Positions 23,740-37,250 of a stretch of 64,000 nt of DNA are shown in pieces; position 1 is the stretch's first letter; every line of letters starts with the position of its first letter. A program made the position numbers and the translations under genes. The notes under the pieces are model-generated. The model made no database searches. It was not told the DNA's origin and saw only the letters and a program-made list of their open reading frames with translations. The stretch spans positions 53,781,003 through 53,845,002 of the forward strand of contig CM070604.1 of assembly GCA_036346395.1 (NCBI GenBank), in the 5' to 3' direction. The stretch is from Hsuehochloa calcarea. Its lineage: Eukaryota; Streptophyta; Magnoliopsida; Poales; Poaceae.

Positions 23740-25055
23740 TGGCTTTCTGCACAATGGCCATAACGGGCGGGGGCACGACTATTATAATATATTATACACT
23801 CTGCAGATATTGTACATCTTTACACATAAGATATGATCAACTCATAATATCGGCAATGACATGTTTCCTTGGGCGTGCGACGGAGACGACCATAACAAGA
23901 CTTTTCCAATACTTAGTCTCGAGACTCGACCTACTTCGGCGGGGAACCACTCAACACTAGGACAGTGACCATTACGGTGCACCCCCGAATGCTCCGTTAC
24001 GGTACACATTTTCAATGAGGGACCCTCCGTTGTTAGGGAGTCGCTCGCCGTTCTCAATTTCCAAACCTACTACTATGCGCGGGGTTTATGTCGGAAACTG
24101 AGCAAAGTAATTGGCCAAGTCTATCCCATAATAGACTCTTAGTTGCACGATTCATTAGTTTAGATATACAACATATGATTCGGTCCTTAATCGGCTCAGA
24201 CGAAGCAATCCACAAACCCAACTCTCATGCATGCCTCTGCATCGATCTCATACCAATCACTCATCCAAGTCTCTACCATTTTATATAACATTTTTCTATT
24301 TTCAGTGGTAACCTGTGTTACCACACTACAATTCAAAATATATCCTATTTTTTGTAATGGAAATATTTGTGTCATATTCAATTCAACCACTAACCAGTGT
24401 CTAAGCACAACCAATAATCATTATTGATTAACCAAAGGTAATTTGCTAACGTAATAATTAACCTATGGTGACAAGGTATGAGGAGTTATCAACAATCAAG
24501 GAGGAGAATTGTAATAACAACATTTAGCATAGCTAGGTATCAACCTTTAACATAGCATTTCATAAATAATATTATGCATGCAAGTAATACTTTGAAACAA
24601 AATAATTTGCATTTGAAAAGTAGGTTCAACATGATCAATTGTAATGACTTGCCTTGGTCAACTGTGGATATTACTGTGTCTTGGTATTATCCTGAAGTAG
24701 TGGTGAAGTCTTCGATGACTTGGGAATCTAATTAAGCGCAAAACGACGACTTCAAATAAATGCATATAACTCCAATAAATTCAAATGAACTCTAAAAATT
24801 ATGTTTTTGGTACTGATGGAAAGATCTTGAATTTAGAAACGATAATCAAAACCTTTGGATTTAAAACGAGGAGAACAAGCTTTCCAAAGTTTGACCCAAG
24901 AGAAATTCCAAAATTTTCGATAGGTGGGTCCAATTGGATTTTCATTTCATTTTATTTATATAAGAAAATCTCTTTGACTGACCGGTGGGGTCCAGCCAGA
25001 TTTTTAATTTATTATTAATTTATTTTTATTCAGAAAAACCTGAGAGACTGACAGG

Positions 25056-25618
25056 TAGGGATGGCAATCGGGTGCGGCGGGTACGGGTAGTGCTCGCCCA
25101 TACCCGCACTACGACCAATTTCCCCACGGGTATACCGCGAAGGACGACAGCGAAAAACCTCGCCCATACCGTCGCCGCTCATGGTACCGTCGCCTGACTG
25201 CATACCCGTTTACGCGAATAATGCATCACCGCCTGGGTACCCATCGCCACAGACATGCTCGTTACCCACGAGCAATGCATACATCAAGTTCATCATAATT
25301 CACACATCAATGGTGCATCACACATTCAACAACTAATAAAGTTCATCACAATTCACATATCATGTTCGACAAGACAACTAATCAAGTTTAACAAATAAAA
25401 TACAAATACAAATTGACATAGTTTCTTACATATGTGGGTAGATCACGGTGTCGGGCGAAGCGTGCACGGTGGAGCTTACCCATGCCCATACCCGTTACAG
25501 GCGGGTAAAGAATTGTGCCCGTTTTCATACCCGTGGGCAAAGAAAGACGCCCATACCCGCCTCCATTAGGGTATTCGCCCGCGGGCACGCGGGTAATCGG
25601 GCACAATTGCCATCCCTA
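25056..25618. mobile_element. hAT-type MITE with a perfect 8-bp target duplication
   Basis: Terminal inverted repeats are TAGGGATGGCAAT and ATTGCCATCCCTA. The flanks carry CTGACAGG at 25048-25055 and again at 25619-25626. Eight-base duplications and this terminal sequence fit the hAT superfamily. The 563-bp interior has no coding capacity and is dense in GGGTA and TACCCG motifs in both directions. Confidence 0.9.
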
Positions 25619-27241
25619 CTGACAGGTGGGACCACAGTCCACATGGACTCGGTCCACCTGACGGTGCACAGGGCCAAGGGGCCCACTTGTCAGCAGCTTG
25701 GTCTACGGACTAAGTCTACGCACGGATAAAGTAGGGGTGGGGCTCGCATGTCATAGACTACTTTAATCTATTGTTTAATTAGTTTTCCTAATTACCGAGG
25801 GCCCACATGTCATACATACATTACCAAATTAATTAACATTAACTAATTACCGGTTAATCTAATTTCCTAGGTCCACGTGTCAGTGCTCCACGTCGTCTTC
25901 TTCCTCTGCACGGGGACGAAACGGAGACGACCATGGCTAGCTCGGCTCCGCGACTAGCAAAATGGAACATGGGGGTTCACAACGGCTCTAACGGCTATGG
26001 CGGTGCGGCGGAGATGGACCAAGGCGGCGACACGATGGCGAGGTTGGCGGCGACAGTACTGTCATTAGGGGCAACTACCCATCACGGCTAAAAACTGGAA
26101 ATTAAAGCCTAGACTACCATCTACAGACTATAGCCTTGCTAAACGTGCGCTCGATGCTCAAAATATGGTGGCACATGAGTTCTTCCACGGTAGCTTGCGG
26201 TGGCGCGGTGAGGTCAGCGGTGCGGCTACGCTACGACCATCTACATACGTCAACCTAGCCTAAAAGTTTTACGATATGATAAAGTCTACGAGCGGAAGGG
26301 CTCACCTGGAAACAAAGCGAGGAAGGAGATTGGGTGCGGCGATGACGTCGCGTGCTCTGGGCCAACGACAGGGACGAAAGGCTTGTCGGTGTCTCTGGTG
26401 CACGGAAAGGAAAAATGATGCGCACATTAGAGACAGGGGGTCAAGGCGACCAAGATGCGCAAGACAATAGAGGCAAAAGCTCACTAGAAAAGGTGGGAGG
26501 CGGCGGTGACAATGTGACGTACTCCAGCTAGCTTCGCGAACGACGATATTGTCCTTCTTTGTGAGGAAACAAGCACAGAGGAGACGAGCGTGAGGAAGAG
26601 GAAGTCAAGGCGATCACATTGCGCAAGAAGATGAGGGCGAAACTCACTCTAGCAGTCGGAATCCAACGGTGAAGCCGACGGCTAGAATTGGGGAAGATAG
26701 TGAGTTCTCGTCCACCCGAAGCGGAGAAGAGGGGAAAGTTGGGGAAGATGTAGCGAAGAGGTTGGCGAGCATGGTGACACATTTGGCCGAGGCTTAAATA
26801 GCGAGGACAGATGGCGAGATGAACTTGACGACGCGACAGCTCGAGTATGAGATCTCGTGCACGGCGTGCGAGTGAACTAGGCGGGCTCGTGAGCTGACAA
26901 GGTTGTGGCGGTGTGGCAGGAGCGGGAGGCTTGGGACGCAGGGCCTGACAAGGCACTAGCGCACGTGGCTCGAGCCTACGATGCAATGGTGAGAGAGCGA
27001 GCGAGTTGGTGCACGAGGAAGATAAACAGTGAATTCCCCGGGTTGCCTGACAGGTGGGGCCAGGGCCCACGTGTCAGTAGAGCAAGCTAGCGGTGGGCTG
27101 TGGTGTGGTGCGCATAGAGTTGGGCCTGGTTGGCTGGGCTGGGTGGCGAGGGAAGGAGAGCGGGGCGGTGGCGCTCAGCCGGGAGCGTGCTGGCGGGCTG
27201 CGGGGGAGAGGGGAGGGCTGGGCCGATGGGGAGGATTTGAC

Positions 27242-27244
<3 letters not shown>

Positions 27245-27279
<35 letters not shown>
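27245..27279. repeat. (GA)n microsatellite
   Basis: About 17 GA units with one interruption. Confidence 0.95.
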
Positions 27280-27500
27280 GGAGGGAGAAAAAGAGTTTAA
27301 ACTTTTAGTTTAGATTTTTAGAATTGAATTTGAATTCGAGGAGATTTAGCACACCGTTGAACTTGTAGATTGTTATAATTTCAATTTGGAGAAAGGAGAA
27401 TTGCAAGTCGAGCTTTTGGAATTTCTCCAAATGTAAGAAAGTTTTTGAAATCCAAGAAATCCATGCAAGTTTTAAACTATTCAAAAATTGGGCTGTTACA

Positions 27501-29836
27501 ATATTCTTTTGGTATCTCAAAAGCTGTTCAAGATCATTTCAGTTCCATACTGTTACTTGCTAGGTTTGGATAGCAGGTAGCTTGTGCTTGTTTTCAGGTG
27601 CTGACACAGACTCGCAGGTTCCGGGTTCAAACATTTTCTTACAACAGGTTGAATTGCTTCCATTTTATTTCTAAAGAACTCTTGTTGCCAATAGTACAGA
27701 CATGTTCTGAAACAAAAATAGTTAAAAAATGGTCAATCTCGGCAGCACAGTTTTTGCCTAATCTACACGCATAGGCATAAAGTTGACTTGGCATGCACAG
27801 GAAAAAAAAGCTGTTTTACACTGAAATTGCATTGCTCATTCAAAGACATGTAGATTTACAAGGATTTATCTGATTAGATGCATATGTTGTATTCATTTGT
27901 CCACAGAGAGGAACCTGCTCTTTAATCCAAACATTGATGTATGATGATGGCAAATGTGCAATGAAAAATCCAAACCTCGTACGAACAATATATACACGTT
28001 TACTGATAATTTACGTCGTCTTAGATTTGCATGAACATGGACCAGGCCGTGACTGGATGCGGCAAAACATCATCAGGCCCCCGGTTTCAGCGAGGTAAAG
28101 TCAACTGATGCAAGCATGGGTGCAACACAGCCCGCTTTCTCCTAACTAACTAGATTAGATTATGCAACAAATTGTAATTACTAAGATTACAGAAGTTTTC
28201 AGGTCACAGCACTTGTCGGTTTCTTACTATACCATGACACCGTGGAGACCACCTATGCATAATGCATTGCAAGTTGAATATCTGGAGAGGAAGTGAACAA
28301 CATATGGCCTATCAAATCTGTTGTTATTTAGACAACATGGATAAATATAGTTTATATCCATTCATCAAGATATATATCTGATCCCAATAAAATAATTTAT
28401 AGTGATCTGATTTCTTACCTGAAACCAGAGATAATTACAGATATGATTTTACTGCTATCTATGACATGTGATCCGATCCAATTGAGGAAGCAAAATTTTC
28501 ATTACTGCTACCCGGAGCAGCGAATTCAGTCTCGAAACAGTCCTTGTTGACTCACTCATATTATCATATCATATTAACGGCTTTCTACACGTCTGCATTA
28601 GAACAGTGTACCGTTAATAGAACTGACCTAGATCGATGTAATATGCGTGGAGATACACGTGAAGTGCTAATTAAAATCAACGTAGAAACTTGGTCAGAAG
28701 CCACACCAAATTGTAACAACTACTGCCTAACAGTGACATGTGGTGGGTAATTGGATTACGCAAAGATTTGGTGCCAGTTCTTTATCAGATTCTGTTTACT
28801 AACTACTGCTATTATATAATGGATGCAGTCTGATGCATGTTGCAGTAAATTAAGCTCTTCCCTGTTGATCCATATTAATTCGCAATGCAGCCATCATATG
28901 AAAGATGTGATAACAAATCTCTTCAGATATGTTTAGGTTGCATTAGACTAAGTTAAGATCCTAATTAACTTAAAGATCCCCAAGGCTGTGCAACTGTTTA
29001 AGGAGTCCTCTTTTGTGTTTCCATTGGTCGACTTAACCGTTTGGATCCTTGTTTGCTTCCACAACTCATCACATATTGCGTCAGTTAATTACTTAATTAG
29101 GCTTTGCAAGCTGAAGTCTTCAATTGTGTATATTATTGTAACTGAAGAAAATAAAGGTGACTCAAAATGCCTTTTCTGGTAACTTCAAGTTTCATGTGTG
29201 ATCCAGTAGTTCTCAATGGAAAGGATATATATTGTCCTCAGGGTACTAGCAAAATTCAGCAAGAACATATCTTTCTCTATATTCCTGTGTACTTTTGGAG
29301 TTTTGGTTATGATTGAACAAACCAGAAACCGACGCGCCCAATGATGGAGCATAAGAAAACAGCGAAAGGCGGGAATTATTAGCTCGGTGTATGATATACA
29401 TAATTGACAAGTTGTTCTGTCATATTTGCAACATTGTTGCTTCCAGTGATACGCATTAATTATGGGCTGAAAACGATTGTTTCACTAATAAACATATGGC
29501 AGCACAAGATGTCCATGTCAGATTTCTTATCAGAATGAGTTACTCTTCGGTCGAGTGAGACTGTAAAGCTCTTGCACAAACAGGTCTGATGAAATGTTTA
29601 TCCAGCAGTTCTGAATCTCTAGATACTGCAATCTTTCCTCTGATTAGTAGAAACATAATTTGTATGAACTGAAGGCCATTGTGTAGGAGGACATGTCATT
29701 ATCTATCACAAAAAATTTCAGTAATGTTACTGTATTATGCCACAGATTCTACATTAAGATATACTGCTATGCTATAATCATGGATGATTTGGACTCGCCA
29801 GTAGCCTTCAGATTCATCTTGTCACCCTCCAATACT

Positions 29837-29892
<56 letters not shown>

Positions 29893-31969
29893 TGGGGTCT
29901 CAATGATACTAACAACGGCAAGATCACAACCATTGGTGTCCTTTGTCCTAGTAGCTAGATGTCTAAGCTAGTTACTTATATATCTCTATTCTACTGTGGC
30001 ATGCTTGCCAATTCATCCATTAGCTAGATTACTTGCAGAAGCTACCAAAATGAAAACAAAGTTTATTCCTGTCACGTCTACTCACATTATTGAGCACAAT
30101 GAAATATGCTATGTATATTCAATTATTCACATGAACATATGATGTGAGTACAAGAATACTGGAGGTGCTCACCGATGTACTACTTCTGAACCTTACTGTA
30201 TGTGTGTTCGTCTTGCTGCCCAAGTTAATGGCCAATGGGGACATACTAGTTTGCCCCCTTCATCAGAACTGTAGTGAAACCTTTACCAATTTCACAATTT
30301 CATGTTAGTAATTGCACCAAATCATATTACTTGGTTTGTTTAAACCAGAGAATCAATTATAAAATAACCAGGTTGTTGAAGGGAAGTCTTAACCAATTAG
30401 GATGTTTCATGCAGCAATGCTAATGGAAATGGGGACAGATGCACATAGTTTAATTGGCCCTCTTCGCAGTGATAGTGATTGTCGTGACGACGAACGACGA
30501 CGAGATCAAACAAGATCTATTGATATATGTATATACTATTCAAGCATAGATCACATTGTAGTCTGCATTATTAGTTCATACTAACTGAAACCTGGCTAGC
30601 TGCACAAGACCTGAAACTTATACACAAGTACATGTGTGTATGGCTGTATGCTGATCAACCCACCATAACCGTTTTGGTTGTAACAATATTGGGTGGCTGG
30701 TGACGGTGAAGTCACAATAGGAGGGAGGAATTGTACTCTGCACTAGTGCCTCTCCCAATATATCATTTGTGGTGACGTTAGGCTTTAAGCATGCTAATTT
30801 TACCGCAACATAACTCCTCCATGTGGGGGAGGGTAGTTGTGTGTTTGGTAAATATCAACCAACTGTGTGAATTGCAGACACAAGAAAAAAAAAGGGAAAA
30901 AGGAAGCAAGTATTTTTTTTTTTAAAAAAGGGTGAAAGCAAGTATTGATATAGATAAAGACTCAGACAAAGCATTGTTCATGCATTGCAGCTAAACCACC
31001 AGAGTACAATGCAGTGATCTTTTAGAGAAGCCATTTACCTGTGGTTAACTGGGCATGAACCTACACGAGAATCAATGCCCTAAACTTTAGATTCTCTTCA
31101 TTGATCATGCATGCATGCATCACACAATGATATACAGTGTTATGATATGTACATACCAGGAGTCTTAACATATATTCCTTAATTTTTTCTTCCGTATTTC
31201 TGGCCACTTGCTCAGAACCAAACTAGTATGCATGCACGCTAGAATCCTAGGACCACAGGATCATTCCAATTGCACAACTAGTTCTCAAAGGCTTTAATTA
31301 GTGTACAAGTACAGCTAGGTCCCCCTTGACCAAAAAATTGAGGGAGCAAACCCAGCTATTACACATACATAAGCTATTACTAGTAAGGTGTCCGTGCGTT
31401 ACAACAAATCTTAAATAAATAATACCACAAATGCTAAATTGTGTCAATATTTAACCCAGTTATGTTATGACTTAATAGTATACCATTGGAATTTAAAAAC
31501 ATGTCAGACTGCTCCCAATCTTTGGTTCTCAACTTACCTTTACCGCTCTTGCCATATCAAAAGGAGAAAAAAAAAATCCCCACTTTTACTACTCAGCCTC
31601 TTTTCATTACATGTACCATAAATAGTTAATATCCAGAAATTTATCAGTTTACATAAAAGATCTTTGATGATAATTTTTCTTAAATCTATGCAAAGATCAC
31701 TTTATGAAATCAAAGACTAATACCACAGTGATACAAGCCATTTCTTTGAAAAAATACAACACCGGATTTCATTGATAGAAGAGGGAATTCACAAGGTTTC
31801 AACCGTCTACAATTGAACAGAGTGAAAATTGATAAAATTATCTATCTCAAAGGATGAGGAATTTACTCAAAATCAACACCGTTTATTATACCTTGTTAGC
31901 ACTTGCATTGATTGAGCCCTAGCATTTCTATGCATACTGCCGCACATCAATTTCAACTACAGTAACACA
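27501..31969. other. AT-rich intergenic stretch without recognised genes
   Basis: I read both strands here and found no conserved coding sequence, no RNA gene and no transposon ends that I could pair. The longest open frames are about 60-90 codons with no features. Confidence 0.5.
29838..29891. repeat. Compound (CA)n(TA)n microsatellite
   Basis: About 14 CA units followed directly by about 12 TA units. Confidence 0.95.
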
Positions 31970-33858
31970 CACTACTACAGAACATGCTATACTAGACACC
32001 CCATCACAGACGGTTCAAAAGGAACCGCTCAGGATAAATATCACTGCACGGTTCTTTGTTAACCGCTCGTGATATATAAATATCACGAGCGGTTCGCTTT
32101 ACAAACCGTCGTGATATATTCCGCACGCATTTGTTCATTTAACGAACCGCTCGTGATACTTTTCATCACGCACGGTTCGCTTAACGAACCGCTCGTGATA
32201 ATATTTATATCACGCACGGTTTGTTTAACGAACCGTCGCGAAATATCACGACGGTTCGTTAAACGAACCGTCTGCGATAAAGATATCACGCACGGTTCTT
32301 TAAAAGAACCGCTCAGGATAGTTCTATATCACGCACGGTTCTTTTAAAGAACCGCTCGTGATATATCGAGATTATAAGTAGCGCCGCCGCGGTCCCCATT
32401 TCTATGAAATCCATTTGAACCGCCGCCACCCTCCTGCTGCTGCGTCCACGCCGACAGTCCCATTTCTATTAAATCCATTTGAACCGCCGCCACCCTCCTG
32501 CTGCTGCGTCCTCCCCATTTTGAGTCATTACCCGCACCTCCTCCTCTCCCATTTTGAGTCATTACCCCGCCTCCTCCTCCCGGCCCATTGCGGCACTCGA
32601 TCTGCCCTCCTCCCACATTGCGCCACTTTGGAGAGAAGGGTAACGATCGATCAGAACCTTTATATTTGCTATAGAGTACTCACTAATGTGTTTGGTCATT
32701 ATAAAGGGTACTTGCGGTTTATTAATATAGAGTACTCACTAATGTGTAGATGGACCAAACGGATGTACATTGAGAACCGTGTGAGTGAAGAGTATATTAA
32801 TGGCGTGTTTGCTTTTAGAAGAGCCGCGAAAGGTGATATGTTGAAGAAGGGATAAAATATATGTATTGTCCATGCATTGATTGCGGTAATATGAAAATGT
32901 TTAACAACCCGCAGATCGAAGCTCACTTAATACGAAGAGGTTTCAAAAAGGATATACATGTTGGAGCGATCACGGTGAAGAGCGATTATACCTAAGTCAA
33001 GAATGACGACATCGCCGAGGAAGTCAACGATATGCGTGGTATGGAATGTGCTTTTGATGAGGATAGATCGCATGATGACAATCTGGATCGGATGCTACGC
33101 GATGCGTAAGGGAACTACGGTGAGAGAGAGTTTTGTAAATTCGAGGGCTTAATGGAGGACTCGGAAACCTTTGTTCCTCGGCCGCAAGCCGAATACACAA
33201 GGTTGTCAACCGTGCTTGAACCGCTGAAATTGAAGGCAAGCAATGGTTGGTCCGACAAGAGTTTTACTGGCGTTGTTAGGTCTCTTAGTCGACATTCTTC
33301 CGAGGAAAACGTGTTGCCCAAAGACGACCTACCAAGCTAAGAAGGTTCTTTGTCCGTTGGGAATGGAAGTAGAAAGAATACATGCATGTCCGAACGATTG
33401 TATCCTCTACCGTAAAGAGTATGCAGACATGCATGCATGTCCGTGTGCGAGCATCCCGATACAAGCGGAAGAATACTCGCTAAGGCGAAGCAAGGACCTC
33501 TGCTAAGATGTTGTGGTATCTCGCCGTGATATTGAATAACCACGAGACGGTTTGTAGTTGAAATCGCTCGTGATATTTCTTATCACAGACGGTTACAACT
33601 ACGAACCGCTCTGTGATACTAAGAATCACAGACGGTTCGTGGTCGAACTGTCAGGATTATGTAGTATCGCGACGGTTCCAACAACGAACCGCCTATGATA
33701 CTATATAATCACGCACGGTTCCAGTGAAACTGTCAGTGATAAGAGTTATCACGACGGTTTTCAACCGCTCGTGATAACCGCCGTTATCTCGCACATAACA
33801 TTTCGACGGTTCAAAAACGCGATGATGACGAACCGTGATGACCTTTTCTGTAGTAGTG
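31970..33858 (+). mobile_element. Deleted, non-autonomous CACTA element
   Basis: The ends are CACTACTACAGAA at 31970 and the complementary TTTTCTGTAGTAGTG ending at 33858. A perfect 3-bp target duplication ACA lies at 31967-31969 and 33859-33861, as expected for CACTA. Subterminal arrays of CACGGTTC and GAACCG motifs occupy about 32000-32360 and 33540-33830. Between them is a GC-rich leader with a 50-bp direct repeat (from about 32395 and 32460) and the first part of a TNP2 gene. Everything after the N-terminal part of TNP2 is deleted, so it depends on another element to move. Confidence 0.9.
32742..33506 (+). pseudogene. N-terminal fragment of CACTA TNP2 transposase
   Basis: A Transpos_assoc-type domain starts at about 32745 (RMYIENRVSEEYINGVFAF), shifts frame at about 32852 (where the first frame stops), and goes on with YMYCPCIDCGNMKMFNNPQI and EAHLIRRGFKKDIHVGAI. 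After another gap the start of TNP2 appears at 33330-33420 (CPLGMEVERIHACPNDCILY). The DNA is very close to the minus-strand TNP2 start at 12598-11918. The coding part ends near 33506, where subterminal repeats take over. Confidence 0.8.
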
Positions 33859-36330
33859 ACAACCCATGTATATAAACCATTACAGAAATGAAATGACCAT
33901 TTTCCACAACCCATGTATATGCCGGTGGGGTTGTCGCGCGTCCAGTAGCCGACGTAGACCCTGCCGAAGGCGAGGACGGAACGGTGCCCCCACATAGCGG
34001 ACATCGGGTGGTGCATCGTGACGGAGAAGCAGGAGGGGAAGAGGAGGGGGGCCCTGTGTGGAGTCAACGGCGCCTGAAGGAGGTAGGGGTGGAGCGGAGC
34101 GGCACTGGCACTGAGAAAAGGGCGGGCGCCGGCCGCGGCGGCTCTGGGAGTTGGCGGCGACCAGGGAGAGGAGAGCGGAGCGGTTTGGCGTGGGGTGGGA
34201 GGGGAAGAGAAGCGAGGCGGCGGTTTGGTGTGGAAGTGGGAGGGGTAAACTCAGAATTATAGTATTTAAGATTAATACTTAATTGTTATAGCTTTTCTTT
34301 TCAACATAGAATATTAAAAATTTCAAGGATTTATAGAGGGACCACATCCTATACATGTTCCTGTGGGCAAAACCGAAACCAAGATGGTTTATCTCTTAGG
34401 CCTCTGGGTCTTCCCCACATCATTCAGATCATGGTATGCATATAATTCAGCACTTGACCTTTGTTATATGTTTCATACGCATTGTCTAATCAGCTCTGTG
34501 ACAGGCTTCAAACTAGATATATATATTTTTTGAAATGAACCGGTAGGAGAGCTGCCCATTATATTGAAAAGTGGGAGAAAGAAAGGAAAAAAACAGACAC
34601 CGGCCCCAATGGAGGACTCCATAAATGGGGAAGGAGACCCCATTTGGAGCACCTAGCTAGGGCGAAACACCGACTAGCATCACACCAAGCACCGACCAAC
34701 TATCATGCACACTAAACACACATCTCAACCACGGGAAGGACAACACACCCCAACATCTAACACGCTAAAGCTTCTAACTAATTTTCAAACTAGACGCAGA
34801 GGACCACAGTTGCACAAAGCATGAGAGGGAAGAATAGAAGCAGAGATAAGATAATCCATAGCTCAACCATGGCTAAAAAACCATGGTAAGCACCATACAC
34901 TAGTAGGACAACCAACAAGCAACTTCAGAGTGAAGGGTGAGGAAGCAGTCCCTTCGTTCAATGACGTTGGTGGACAACGTGCACAAGAAGCCGACAACTC
35001 CAACTCCACTCCCCCTCCTCCCACACGGTTCATCGTTAGTGACTTGTTAGCTCTCGAAACCGGACCAAATTGCAACACGGGCCTCCACAACAGTCATCCT
35101 GCACCACAAGATGACGACTCAAGCGACGATCCCTCTGAGCAAGTAGGTCGATCGGCGACCGGGCAACTAGGGGGGAGGCGGAGTTGAAAACCGGCGAATC
35201 AAGCACCGGTGACGGGTGACGACAACAGATCCGGACAGGACGACTCTGGATACGGTGGAGAAGGACTCCGGACGACGGTGAAACTGTTGCAGGTTTGTAG
35301 GGGAAAGGACGAACGGGGAACGCCCACACCATTCTGGCTCTTCGGTTTGTCTCTTGAGCTCGGCAACGAAGACGCAACGTGGAAGGTCGGCGACGAGGAG
35401 AGCTCCGACGTCTTAGATCCAATGGACAACAACAACAAATCCTGGCAGATCCGATTGGATCCAGTAGGGGGGCCTAGGCGACGTGAACGAGGAAGAGGGT
35501 TGCAGGAAAAGATGGTGCCTCGGACGGGCCGGTATATATGACGCCAGGGAAGACGATGCCAAGTCCGGATCTGACAGAGATGATGGCTCCCAGCTGCGGA
35601 GCGCCTAGATCCGACTAGATGCCACCCGCGAAACAGCCCAGAGCAATGCTCTTTGCCGCTGGCCGAACAGTGGCTGCTATGGCCTGCTATTGGCTTAACG
35701 ACTACGCAGCGAAGCAAGGAGGAGCCCAACAGTGGCCGCCATGGCCCACTGTTGGCTTGTCGTCGACGCGGCTAAGAGGCAGAGGGGAAGAAACCTACCT
35801 CTGGCGTCGGCACCAGCTCCGGCTCAAGCCTCCAACAAAACGGATTTGCGAGAAAAGGAAAGGATTTCAAACTTGGAGAGAGAGGGAGAAAAAGGAGGTG
35901 CGGAGGGGAGGCCCACTACCTAGTGATCAATGCTACTTGTCAATACTGACAACTGAGGCACTGTTCCCCATATTTAAAAATCAAACCATATATGGAACTT
36001 TAGATTTCTCACAAAATGGATCAACGACATTTGAGCTAATCATTTCAAAAGTCAATCTGCCATGTGTTGTGGATATGCATGCTATTGGCAACTAGAATGT
36101 TCACCCCCACACACACAACCATGCAAAGCAAAGGACCAAATGGAAATGGTGCAAGTCAACCATGTACTAATACACATACATTCATACATATATATATACC
36201 AAATCATTAACTAATTGCTCATGGCTTGGCAAGGCTAGTTGGGCTAATGACAAGCACACAATCTAGGTGGGTCCCACAGCTAGGTAAGTGGGGCCCACTA
36301 GCCCCCAAACCCCTAACCTTAGTTTGTTTT
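33859..36330. other. Unassigned segment, possibly with a LINE-derived part
   Basis: No host gene is recognised. A GC-rich block (33940-34250) is followed by AT-rich DNA. At 34530-34570 the plus strand has TTTTTTGAAATGAACCGGTA, and 35000-35930 is GC-rich. Read on the minus strand this could be the remains of a non-LTR retrotransposon with its 3' end near 34530. I found no reverse-transcriptase motif and no target duplication, so this stays a guess. Confidence 0.3.
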
Positions 36331-36538
36331 TGTTGAATAATCGATGCCGTAGCCGGGAGACAATCAATTCAATCACACAATGAACACGAAGAGAGACACA
36401 AAGTATAGAGGAGGATCCGTGATCTTTATCCATCTGTATGTCACTTGTACATGGGGTTCCTCATATTTATAGACTAAAACCCACCAGAGGTAGTTTCGGT
36501 ATTATGCCCATCAAACCTTAAACCAGGGTTTCTTAACA
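36331..36538 (-). repeat. 3' LTR of the nested copia element
   Basis: TG...CA ends, pairing with 44807-45009. It contains ATATTTATAGACTAAAA in both copies. Confidence 0.9.
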
Positions 36539-36854
36539 CCCCTCCTTAGGTGAATACTGCGTCATCCACATGTCTCATTAAAAAATCCTCCCAAAAACCC
36601 AGTAGGAAAAAAAGGGATCAGACAAAAGAGTACATTGCATCGTTGCCTCGTTAAAAACCTTTATGTGAGAAATCTTCAGGGGAAACTCACTAAGGGTAAA
36701 AGAGTGCAACCTCTTTACCTTCTGGGTTAATCTTCAGGATTAATGTAAAACTTCAGGACTTCAAGTGGATTATGATTCAGGGGATCCTCCCTCTGATTCC
36801 TACAACTCTTCAAACCGCTTCATTCCAATACCACGAACACATCATTTGAAACTG

Positions 36855-37250
36855 TACATAGGCAAAGACTTAGTGAATAAATCAGCCAGATTTTCACAAG
36901 ATCTAGTTTGCAGGATCTTCACCTCATCGTTCTTCTGGAGTTCATCAGGATAGAAGAATTTGGGAGCAATATGCTTCGTGATATTACTTTTAACATAACC
37001 CTTTTGCATTTATGCAACACAAGCAGTATTATCTTCATAGATAATTATGGGCGTATTGACAGTGTTAATGCCACAATACTTCTGGGCGTGGTTAGTCACA
37101 TGTCTGAGCCAAACACATTGAAGTAGGGCTTCATATTGTGTTATAATATCTGAGTGGTTGAGTGGTTGGTAGAAACAGCTACCAAGGTTAGTTTAGATGA
37201 CCGCCAAGAGATGGCTGCACCACTACAAAGTAATATAAATCCATTCTGGG
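36855..37250 (-). pseudogene. copia RNase H remnant
   Basis: The minus strand reads WRSSKLTLVAVSTNHS near 37210, EDNTACVA, a stop, and MQKGYVKSNITKHIAPKFFY near 37040-36960, then SCENLADLFTKSLPMYSF near 36900-36850. This is the C-terminal half of copia RNase H. Stops and frame changes make it inactive. Its closeness to the 36331 LTR fixes the orientation of the element. Confidence 0.8.

Larger units (their letters stand above)
23740..27500 (-). mobile_element. Probable Ty3/gypsy LTR and flanking segment (left end uncertain)
   Basis: The right end on the minus strand reads TGTAACAGCCCAATTTTTG, a start common to a group of grass gypsy LTRs. The interior has long GGTGGGGTCCAG and CCCACGTGTCAG motifs typical of such LTRs. 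The left boundary was not found, and no target duplication matching ATATT (27501-27505) was seen. The GC-rich part at 26300-27250 opens several frames, none with protein features. Confidence 0.4.

Noticed and set aside
26276..27313. Several GC-rich open frames of 60-180 codons on both strands
   Set aside because: They lie in LTR-like DNA, overlap each other, and lack any recognisable motif.
27560..27640. Possible tRNA-derived SINE: TAGCAGGTAGCTTGTG and GGTTCCGGGTTCAAAC resemble RNA polymerase III A and B boxes
   Set aside because: No clear 3' tail or target duplication was found, and box matches alone are weak.
35036..36095. Open frames of 110-176 codons on both strands
   Set aside because: Overlapping frames in a GC-rich, probably repeat-derived block; composition explains them and no domain is visible.
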